Positions 35,891-42,580 of a DNA stretch of 64,000 nt are shown here, one piece after another (the first letter of the stretch is position 1; each line of letters starts with the position of its first letter). Both the position numbers and the translations under genes were made by a program. The notes under the pieces are model-generated. The model saw only the letters and a program-made list of their open reading frames with translations, was not told where the DNA came from and did not search any database. This DNA comes from Marmoricola sp. URHB0036 (lineage in GTDB: Bacteria > Actinomycetota > Actinomycetes > Propionibacteriales > Nocardioidaceae): positions 62,001 through 126,000 of the forward strand of contig NZ_AUEP01000014.1 in the NCBI RefSeq assembly GCF_000426045.1, read 5' to 3'.

Positions 35891-36295
35891 TCAACCGCTG
35901 CGGTCGGGGCCGGCCTTCTTCGGGGTGATCATCAGGGCGACGCGGTGCTCGCGCTCCATTCCGGCGCGGTAGTCGTCCCAGTCGGTCTCACCGCTGATGC
36001 CGCGGTAGTACTCGACGAGCAGGTCCATCGCGTCGGGCAGCGAGACCACCTCGGTCTCGCCCTCGACGTAGAGCCAGTCGCCGAAGAAGCCGTCGTTGAA
36101 GACGCACAGCTGGGCCCACGGGTCGCGGCGCAGGTTCTTGGTCTTGTACGCCGCCTCGCGGCTGCTCACGACCAGGCGGCCGTCCTCACCGACACCGACG
36201 AGCACGGGACTCTGCTGGATGCCGTCGGGCGTGCGGGTGGCGAGCACGGCGCGGTGGTTGCTGCGGATGAAGTCGATGGCGCGGTCGAGTTCCAT
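35891..36295 (-). CDS. PPOX-class F420-dependent oxidoreductase
   Basis: 134 residues. AIDFIRSNHRAVLATRTPDGIQQSPVLVGVGEDGRLVVSSREAAYKTKNLRRDPWAQLCVFND is the split-barrel flavin/F420-binding block of TIGR-type PPOX proteins, ending WDDYRAGMEREHRVALMITPKKAG. Members reduce small molecules with F420H2 or flavin; the substrate is unknown. ATG 36295 was chosen from family length; CAGACT sits 6 nt upstream on the minus strand, near a leaderless -10. Convergent with parE. Confidence 0.85.
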   Translation of the reverse strand: MELDRAIDFIRSNHRAVLATRTPDGIQQSPVLVGVGEDGRLVVSSREAAYKTKNLRRDPWAQLCVFNDGFFGDWLYVEGETEVVSLPDAMDLLVEYYRGISGETDWDDYRAGMEREHRVALMITPKKAGPDRSG

Positions 36296-36329
36296 GAACT
36301 CAGTCTGCCGCGATGCGCATGATGGACCC

Positions 36330-36704
36330 ATGGAACACACGGACGTCAGGGGCTGGGTGCGGATGTACGAGTCCGCCTGGCGCTCTCCGGGAACCGACAA
36401 GCTGGCCGGCGTCTTCACCGAGGACGTCCGCTACCTCGCCTCCCCGTGGGCCGATCCCGTCGAGGGACTCGCGGCCGTCGCGGAGTTCTGGGACGACGAG
36501 CGCGACGGTCCTGACGAGGAGTTCACGATGAGCTCGGAGGTGGTCGCGGTCGACGGCAGGACCGCGGTCGTCCGCGCCCAGGTCGACTACGTCGACACCG
36601 GCGAACGGTGGCGCGACCTCTGGGTGCTCCGGTTCGCCGACGACGGCCGCTGCTCCCACTTCGAGGAGTGGCCGATCGCCCCGGAGCAGGACGACGGCCA
36701 CTGA
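36330..36704 (+). CDS. SnoaL/NTF2-like fold protein
   Basis: 124 residues. WVRMYESAWRSPGTDKLAGVFTEDVRYLASPWADPVEGLAAVAEFWDDE and VDYVDTGERWRDLWVLRFADDGRCSHFEEWP follow the SnoaL-like pattern of an alpha+beta cone. These proteins are small cyclases, isomerases or binding proteins; no catalytic residue set is recognisable. It is divergent from the PPOX gene and ends 9 bp before a large hairpin. Confidence 0.8.
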   Translation: MEHTDVRGWVRMYESAWRSPGTDKLAGVFTEDVRYLASPWADPVEGLAAVAEFWDDERDGPDEEFTMSSEVVAVDGRTAVVRAQVDYVDTGERWRDLWVLRFADDGRCSHFEEWPIAPEQDDGH

Positions 36705-36713
36705 ACCGTCCTG

Positions 36714-36759
36714 TGCGTCATACGAATCGTGGGCTCAAGGCCACGATTCGTATGACGCA
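36714..36759. terminator. 19-bp perfect-arm hairpin
   Basis: The arms are 36714-36732 (TGCGTCATACGAATCGTGG) and 36741-36759 around an 8-nt loop. It lies between two convergent genes (stops at 36704 and 36774), so a bidirectional terminator is the simplest reading. Confidence 0.8.
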
Positions 36760-36773
36760 AGGGCGACCGGACG

Positions 36774-37271
36774 TCAGGTGAGCTGTTCGAGCAGGCCGGT
36801 GTCGACGTCGTACAGGAAGCCGCCGACCTTGGTGGTCTCGGGGATCAGGGGGTGGGAGCGCACCTTGGCGACGTCGTCGCGCAGGGCGGCGCGCTGGTCC
36901 TCGACCACGTTGAACGGCTGCCAGGTCGCGTCCAGGCCGGCCGACTCGCCGACCCGCTCGCGCAGCTCGGCCAAGGTGGCGGAGGCCATCGCGCAGCGGG
37001 TGTGCGGGATGACCAGCACCCGGTCGACCCGCAGCAGGTGTACGCCGAGGACCAGTGCCTCGAGCGCCTGGGCGGTGACCCGACCCCCGGGGTTGCGGAA
37101 GATCTTGGCGTCGCCGAGCCCGAGACCGAGCATGTCGAGCGGCACAATCCGGGAGTCCATGCAGGTGACGATGGCGATGCCGGCATGGGCGACACCGTCG
37201 AACCCGGAGCTGTCGAAGGTAGCGGCGAACTGACGGTTCGCCTCGAGGAGGTCGTCGAAGTCGTGAGCCAC
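36774..37271 (-). CDS. Beta-class carbonic anhydrase
   Basis: 165 residues. Zinc ligands are Cys37, His90 and Cys93 (VTCMDSR, IPHTRCAMAS) with the Asp39-Arg41 dyad. It interconverts CO2 and bicarbonate. This is the short single-domain form. GTG 37271 has TAGTTT 6 nt upstream, a leaderless pattern, placed just after the stop of the MFS gene upstream. Confidence 0.92.
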   Translation of the reverse strand: MAHDFDDLLEANRQFAATFDSSGFDGVAHAGIAIVTCMDSRIVPLDMLGLGLGDAKIFRNPGGRVTAQALEALVLGVHLLRVDRVLVIPHTRCAMASATLAELRERVGESAGLDATWQPFNVVEDQRAALRDDVAKVRSHPLIPETTKVGGFLYDVDTGLLEQLT

Positions 37272-37277
37272 GGGAGC

Positions 37278-37283
37278 AAACTA
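37278..37283 (-). promoter_or_regulatory. -10 hexamer TAGTTT, leaderless start of carbonic anhydrase
   Basis: TAGTTT on the minus strand lies 6 nt before GTG 37271 and overlaps the MFS stop codon (37281-37283). Confidence 0.45.
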
Positions 37284-39116
37284 CCCGGTGCCGAGCACGG
37301 CCCGGTCGGCGGGAATGCCGCGCGTGCGGGCGCCGTGGAAGAGGAAGATCGCCGCGATCCCGGCCAGCGCCGCGCAGAGGGCGGCGCCCAGGAAGATCGC
37401 CTGCAGCTGCTCGATGCCAGCCTGTTCGACCAGCCGGGTGTACGCCGCACACCGGGTCTTGTCCCCGCCGCACACGCTGTTGGGTGACGGGATGCCGGAC
37501 TCGACGGCGTAGTAGCGCCGCAGCCCGATCGTGGTCAGGGCCGAGATGCCGACCAGCATCCCGACCATCCGGGCCACGACGAGCAGTGCGCTGGTGACGC
37601 CGTGCACCTTGTCGGCCGTACTCGCGAGCAGGGCGGCGTTGACCGGTGCCAGGGCCAGGCCGAAGCCGAGCCCGGCCATCGCCAGCACCACCGAGGAGGA
37701 CAGGTGGTGCAGCGAATCGTGGCCCCACCCGGACATCAGCCAGAACCCGACCGTGGCGAGCACCATCCCGACGGCGGCGACCACCCCCGCCGGCTGTCGC
37801 CGGGTGAGTACGCCGCCCAGCAGTGCTCCGACCGGCAGTGCGACCAGGAACTCGACCAGCACCAGGGCCGCCTTGATCTGCGAACCGTCGGCGACGGTGA
37901 TCCGCGCGAAGATCGGGATGTCCACCAGGGCGGCGATCAGGGCCGCGCCCACGAAGAAGCTGACCACGATCGAGCCCCAGGCGGCCCGCGTCGCGAACGC
38001 ACCGTGCGGCACCAGCGGCGCACGCGAGCGGCGGTTGTGCAGGATGAACAGCACGGCGGCGACGGCGGCGATGGCGAGGTACCAGGGACCGGCCGGGCTG
38101 AACACGTGCACCTCCGGGTCGGCGGTGGCAAAGGCGAGGATGATGCCGCCGAGCGCGACCGAGAGCAGTGCGGCGCCGAGCAGGTCGGCCTCCCGCACAG
38201 ATCCCCACCAGTCGCGCAGGTCCACCAGCGGTCGCCGAGCGGTCAGCAGCCGCACCAGCAGGAGTACGCCGAGCACGGCGGTCGTCACCCCGATCCGGGA
38301 GGCCCAGATCGACCCGCCGGGCGAGAACGGCACGAACGGGCCACCCAGGTCCACCGAGGTGACGAGCGACCTCGGTTGCCGCATCACCAGCAGCAGCGAG
38401 ACCAGGGTCAAAGCGAGCAGCACCAGCCCGATCCAGTCGAACCGCCGAAGCGGATAGTCCCGAGCGTTCGGACCCTCGACACGCCGGTCGGAGGGGGCCA
38501 AACGTTCGGGACTATCCGGCTTGGCTGATCCACCCAGCGTGAGGATCGCGGCGGCGAGGAGGAGGCCGACGGCGAGGTTGATCCAGAAGATGTCGCGCCA
38601 GGTGCCGAAGGCGAGCACCACGGCGCCGTACAGGGGACCGAGCACGCTGCCGAGCTCCTGGACCGCGCCGACGACGCCGAGGGGTACGCCGCGGCGTTCG
38701 GCGGGGTAGAGGTCGGCGACCAGGGCGAGCGTCACCGGCACCAGCCCGCCGCCGCCGACGCCCTGCAGGAAGCGGCCTGTCACCAGCGAGCCGAGGTCGT
38801 ACGCCGCCGCGGTGACCAGCGAGCCGAAGGCGAACACGACGAGTGCCGCGACCAGCACCGGCGTCCGTCCGCGCAGGTCGGCGATCCGGCCGATGAGCGG
38901 CAGCATCGCGACGTACCCGAGCAGGAACCCGCTGACGATCGGGGCGGCCCGCTGGAGCTGGTCGACGCTCAGCCCGACCGAGCCCATCATGTCCGGCAGC
39001 GAGAGCACCACGACGTAGGTGTCGGCGGCCGCGAACATCACCGCCACGGCGGCCAGGCCGAGCAGCAGCCGGGCCGAACGCCCCGGTCTGGCGGTCACGG
39101 CCCTGGGGCTCGGCAT
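37281..39116 (-). CDS. DHA2-family MFS exporter (P55-like)
   Basis: 611 residues and 14 predicted membrane helices. The motif-A loop GRIADLRGRTPVLVAAL and motif C GAVQELGSVLGPLYG (antiporter signature) are clear. It is longer than most DHA2 proteins (about 500) owing to a central loop of about 45 residues after helix 6 and a larger C-terminal part. The central loop includes a stretch encoded by an inverted repeat (38451-38518). The gene follows an LprG-like lipoprotein by 16 bp, the same order as mycobacterial lprG-Rv1410c (P55), which together move triacylglycerols and lipoglycans across the envelope. That role is inferred from order and family. Confidence 0.87.
   Translation of the reverse strand: MPSPRAVTARPGRSARLLLGLAAVAVMFAAADTYVVVLSLPDMMGSVGLSVDQLQRAAPIVSGFLLGYVAMLPLIGRIADLRGRTPVLVAALVVFAFGSLVTAAAYDLGSLVTGRFLQGVGGGGLVPVTLALVADLYPAERRGVPLGVVGAVQELGSVLGPLYGAVVLAFGTWRDIFWINLAVGLLLAAAILTLGGSAKPDSPERLAPSDRRVEGPNARDYPLRRFDWIGLVLLALTLVSLLLVMRQPRSLVTSVDLGGPFVPFSPGGSIWASRIGVTTAVLGVLLLVRLLTARRPLVDLRDWWGSVREADLLGAALLSVALGGIILAFATADPEVHVFSPAGPWYLAIAAVAAVLFILHNRRSRAPLVPHGAFATRAAWGSIVVSFFVGAALIAALVDIPIFARITVADGSQIKAALVLVEFLVALPVGALLGGVLTRRQPAGVVAAVGMVLATVGFWLMSGWGHDSLHHLSSSVVLAMAGLGFGLALAPVNAALLASTADKVHGVTSALLVVARMVGMLVGISALTTIGLRRYYAVESGIPSPNSVCGGDKTRCAAYTRLVEQAGIEQLQAIFLGAALCAALAGIAAIFLFHGARTRGIPADRAVLGTG
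38451..38518. repeat. Inverted repeat inside the MFS coding region
   Basis: 18-bp arms 38451-38468 (CGGATAGTCCCGAGCGTT) and 38501-38518, one mismatch, 32-nt loop, open in the MFS frame. It encodes the polar loop after membrane helix 6 (PDSPERL ... NARDYP). Confidence 0.75.
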
Positions 39117-39132
39117 CAGACTGCGACCAGGC

Positions 39133-39861
39133 TCAGGGAGCCGTGATCTTCACACCCTTGCCGTAGTCGCTGAACTTCACGTTGTAGGTGACGTCCTTGC
39201 CGGCGCTGAAGAAGATCCCGGTGATCTTCACCGTGATGGCGTAGCCCTTCTCGTCCACGCCGATCGCGGTCTCGTAGGTCTCCTTGGCGCTCGCGCTCGG
39301 GATGATCTGCTTGACCGCGGCGCCGGGCAGGGTGCCGGTGTAGGTGGTCAGGATCTGGTCGCCGGAGCGGGTGTCCTTGCCCTTCTCCAGCCCGTCGAGC
39401 TGGGTCAGCAACGAGGACAGGCCCTTCTCGGGGTCGGCGAAGTCGGCCGGGTCCGGGGCGCCGTACTCGCCCGGGTTGATTGTCGCGTAGCCCGTCGAGA
39501 GCGGCAGCTTGGCGTAGACCTTGCCGTCGACGGAGGTGATCGGGACGGTCGCGGTGAGGCCGCTCAGCACCACCTTGACGTCGCCCTTGAACGCCGGGTC
39601 GTGGGTGAGGTCGCCGGTCGCCCCGAGGACACCGTTGGAGCCGGCCGGGGGGCTGGAGTCGGTGGAGAGCGCCAGGTGCACGCTGGAGGCGTCGTCGAAG
39701 AGCTTCTTGGCGTGCTCCATCACCTCGGTCGGGCTCTTGGACTTCGGGCTGTCCTTCGAGTCGCTGCCGCTGCCGCAGCCGGAGAGCAGGAGCGCGGCGG
39801 AGAGCAGCACGCCGAGCAGCGACGTCAGGCGGCCGCGGGCAGGGTGAGGACCGGGAAGCAT
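39133..39861 (-). CDS. LppX/LprAFG-family lipoprotein (LprG-like)
   Basis: 242 residues. The signal peptide ends in lipobox LLLSGC with lipidated Cys29. TEVMEHAKKLFDDASSVHLALST and the later VDGKVYAKLPLSTGY, YTGTLPGAAVKQIIPSA, GYAITVKITG match LppX_LprAFG, a half-barrel with a hydrophobic pocket for lipids. It probably loads envelope lipids, acting with the MFS exporter encoded 16 bp downstream. It lies 4 bp after the parC stop on the same strand, so it may be part of the parC transcript. Confidence 0.88.
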   Translation of the reverse strand: MLPGPHPARGRLTSLLGVLLSAALLLSGCGSGSDSKDSPKSKSPTEVMEHAKKLFDDASSVHLALSTDSSPPAGSNGVLGATGDLTHDPAFKGDVKVVLSGLTATVPITSVDGKVYAKLPLSTGYATINPGEYGAPDPADFADPEKGLSSLLTQLDGLEKGKDTRSGDQILTTYTGTLPGAAVKQIIPSASAKETYETAIGVDEKGYAITVKITGIFFSAGKDVTYNVKFSDYGKGVKITAP

Positions 39862-39865
39862 GGCG

Positions 39866-42343
39866 TCAGCCTGCCACGTCGCTCCCCGCCGAGGCGGGCA
39901 GGGACGAGCTCACCGGAGCGGCGCAGGCGATCATCGGCTGGCTGCCCGGCGTGCCCGAACCGTCCCGCCGGTTGACCGGCTCGGGCAGGTCGACCGGTGC
40001 TCCGCTGTCGGCCGCTGCGAGCGGCGGGGCAGCGCCGGCCCAGGCGAAGACCAGCTCGTCCTCGCCCTTGAGGAACCGGTGGCAGCGGACGCCACCGGTG
40101 GCGCGGCCCTTGGCGGGGTACTCCGAGAACGGGGTCACCTTGACCGACCCGGCCTCGGTGCCCGGGAGGGCCGAGGAGGCGCCCGAGACCGACACCAGCA
40201 CGGCGTCGTCCGGGTCGAGCGCGGTGAAGGAGATCACCCGGGCGCCCGCACCGACCTTGATGCCGGCGATGCCGCCCCCGGAGCGACCCTGCGGTCGTAC
40301 GCCGCCGGCCCCGAAGTGGAGCAGCTGCCCGTCGCTGGTGACGAAGCAGAGCGTCTCCTCGCCGGTGCGCAGCTCGACCGCGCCGACGACCTCGTCGCCG
40401 TCCTTGAGCGTGATGACGTCCCAGTCGTCGCGGGCGGAGAGGTACTCGGGGTTGACCCGCTTGACCACGCCCTGGCGGGTGCCGAGGGCCAGCCCCGCGG
40501 AGTCGGGATCGAAGCCGGTGAGGCACAGCACCCGCTCGCCCTCGAGGGTCACGAACTCGCCGACCGGCGCCCCGCCCTGCAGGTTGGGGTGGTTGGCGGT
40601 GCTCGGCAGGGTCGGCAGGTCGAGCACGCCGAGCTTGACCACACGGCCGGCCGAGGTGACCACGCCGACCTCGCCGCGCGCGGTGGTGGCGACCGCCGAG
40701 ACGATCGCGTCGTGACGGGTCCGGCTACCGCCGTCGCCGGGAGGATCGAGGCTCGTCGTACGGGCGAGGAGTCCGGAGGAGGACAGGAACACGTAGCAGG
40801 GGTCGTCGGCCACCTCGAGCGGCGTCGCCGAGGCAGTGGTCGTCTGACCCGACGACTCGAGCAGGACCGTACGACGGGGCGTGCCGTAGGTCTTCGCGAC
40901 CTCGGCCAGCTCGTCGGCCACCACCTTCCGCAGCCGGGTGTCGTCGCCGAGGATCTCGTCGAGGGCCTCGATGGTGAGCTTGAGCTCGTCGGCCTCCTTG
41001 TCCAGCTCGATCTTGGAGAACTTCGTCAGGCGGCGCAGCGGCATGTCGAGGATGTAGTTGGCCTGGATCTCGGTCAGGTCGAAGACCGACATCAGTCGTT
41101 CGCGCGCCTGCTCGGCATTGTCGCTGCCGCGGATCAGCTGGATGACCTCGTCGATGTCGATGATCGCCAGCAGCAGCCCCTCGACGAGGTGCAGCCGGTC
41201 GGCTGCCTTGCCGCGGCGGTACGTCGAGCGCCGGCGTACGACGTCGAAGCGGTGCTCGAGGAACACCTCGAGCATCTCCTTGAGCCCGAGGGTGCGCGGC
41301 TGGCCGTCGACGAGGGCGACGGCGTTGATGCCGAACGACTCCTCCATCGGGGTGCTCTTGAACAGCTGCTCGAGGATGGCCTCGGGGTGGAAGCCGTTCT
41401 TGACCTCGATCACCAGCCGCAGGCCCTTCTCGCGGTCGGTGAGGTCCTTGACGTCGGCGATGCCCTGCAGCTTCTTGGTCTGCACGAGCTTCTTGATGGC
41501 GGCGATCACGCGCTCGGTGCCGACGCCGTAGGGCAGCTCGGTGACGACGATGCCCTTGCGCCGCGCTGTCACCGACTCGATGCGGGTCGTGGCGCGCATC
41601 CGGAAGCTGCCGCGTCCCGACTCGTAGGCGTCGCGGACGCCGTCGAGCCCGATGATCTTGCCGCCGGTCGGCAGGTCGGGGCCCGGGATGAACCGCATGA
41701 TGGCGTCGAGGTCGGCCTTGGGATGGGTCACCAGGTGACGCAGCGCCTGAATGACCTCGACCAGGTTGTGCGGTGCGATGTTGGTGGCCATGCCGACCGC
41801 GATGCCGGAGGCGCCGTTGACCACGAGGTGGGGGATCGCGGCAGGCAGCACCGACGGCTCCTGCTCGCGGCCGTCGTAGTTGGGCCGGAAGTCGACGGTG
41901 TCCTCGTCGATGGACGCGGTCATCGCGACAGCGGCCGGAGCCATCCGGGCCTCGGTGTAGCGCATTGCTGCGGGCGGGTCGTCGGGCGAGCCGAAGTTGC
42001 CGTGCCCGTCGACCGTGGGCAGCCGCATCGAGAACGACTGCGACATCCGCACCAGGGCGTCGTAGATCGCCCCGTCACCGTGGGGGTGGAACCGGCCCAT
42101 GACCTCGCCGACGACGCGTGAGGACTTCACGTGGCCGCGGTCGGGCCGGAGGTTCATGTCGTGCATCGCGTAGAGGATCCGGCGCTGCACCGGCTTGAGC
42201 CCGTCGCGGGCGTCGGGGAGCGCGCGGGAGTAGATGACCGAGTAGGCGTACTCCAGGAAGCTGGTGCGCATCTCGTCGCCGACGTCGATGTCGACGATGT
42301 GTTCCTCGAAGTCCTCCGGGATGGGGGCGGTACGGCGTGCCAT
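39866..42343 (-). CDS. parC: DNA topoisomerase IV subunit A
   Basis: 825 residues from ATG 42343. The breakage-reunion domain shows [27 protein letters not shown] and catalytic Tyr129 ([12 protein letters not shown]). The quinolone-contact loop reads [10 protein letters not shown], with Gly91 at the position of E. coli GyrA Ser83. The C-terminal beta-pinwheel (about 500-790) has degenerate repeats such as [12 protein letters not shown] and [15 protein letters not shown] see no canonical GyrA-box (QRRGGKG), which supports ParC rather than GyrA. Together with ParE it separates linked daughter chromosomes. A structured repeat lies 48-216 bp upstream of its start. Confidence 0.92.
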   Translation of the reverse strand: MARRTAPIPEDFEEHIVDIDVGDEMRTSFLEYAYSVIYSRALPDARDGLKPVQRRILYAMHDMNLRPDRGHVKSSRVVGEVMGRFHPHGDGAIYDALVRMSQSFSMRLPTVDGHGNFGSPDDPPAAMRYTEARMAPAAVAMTASIDEDTVDFRPNYDGREQEPSVLPAAIPHLVVNGASGIAVGMATNIAPHNLVEVIQALRHLVTHPKADLDAIMRFIPGPDLPTGGKIIGLDGVRDAYESGRGSFRMRATTRIESVTARRKGIVVTELPYGVGTERVIAAIKKLVQTKKLQGIADVKDLTDREKGLRLVIEVKNGFHPEAILEQLFKSTPMEESFGINAVALVDGQPRTLGLKEMLEVFLEHRFDVVRRRSTYRRGKAADRLHLVEGLLLAIIDIDEVIQLIRGSDNAEQARERLMSVFDLTEIQANYILDMPLRRLTKFSKIELDKEADELKLTIEALDEILGDDTRLRKVVADELAEVAKTYGTPRRTVLLESSGQTTTASATPLEVADDPCYVFLSSSGLLARTTSLDPPGDGGSRTRHDAIVSAVATTARGEVGVVTSAGRVVKLGVLDLPTLPSTANHPNLQGGAPVGEFVTLEGERVLCLTGFDPDSAGLALGTRQGVVKRVNPEYLSARDDWDVITLKDGDEVVGAVELRTGEETLCFVTSDGQLLHFGAGGVRPQGRSGGGIAGIKVGAGARVISFTALDPDDAVLVSVSGASSALPGTEAGSVKVTPFSEYPAKGRATGGVRCHRFLKGEDELVFAWAGAAPPLAAADSGAPVDLPEPVNRRDGSGTPGSQPMIACAAPVSSSLPASAGSDVAG

Positions 42344-42390
42344 GAGGTGATTCTCCCCAACGCCCGAGCGCAATCTCACCGGGCCACGCC

Positions 42391-42559
42391 GCAAGGGGGC
42401 GACTCCCCGCCCCATTGCCTGCTGCACGCCGCCCGGTGGGCACCTCGCGGCGTTGTCGTCGGTCGTCGATGCTGGCGCATCGCCTCCCTCCTCCGCCTTG
42501 CGATGCACTCCACCGGACGACGCTCGCGACGGCAGAGGACGGGGAGGCACCCCCTCGCC
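42391..42559. repeat. Structured dispersed element, copy A
   Basis: The outer ends form an imperfect inverted repeat of about 22 bp (AGGGGGCGACTCCCCG against its partner at 42537-42559). Inside lie a 7-bp stem (42433-42439 with 42510-42516), conserved block 1 GGCGTTGTCGTC (42449-42460), a small hairpin GATGC-TGGC-GCATC (42468-42481) and conserved block 2 CTCCCTCCTCCGCCTTGC (42484-42501). Copy B is at 52120-52279. Confidence 0.75.
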
Positions 42560-42568
42560 TCCCTTCGG

Positions 42569-42574
42569 TACATT
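42569..42574 (+). promoter_or_regulatory. -10 hexamer TACATT, leaderless start
   Basis: TACATT lies 6 nt before ATG 42581, with no Shine-Dalgarno present. Confidence 0.5.
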
Positions 42575-42580
42575 TCACGG

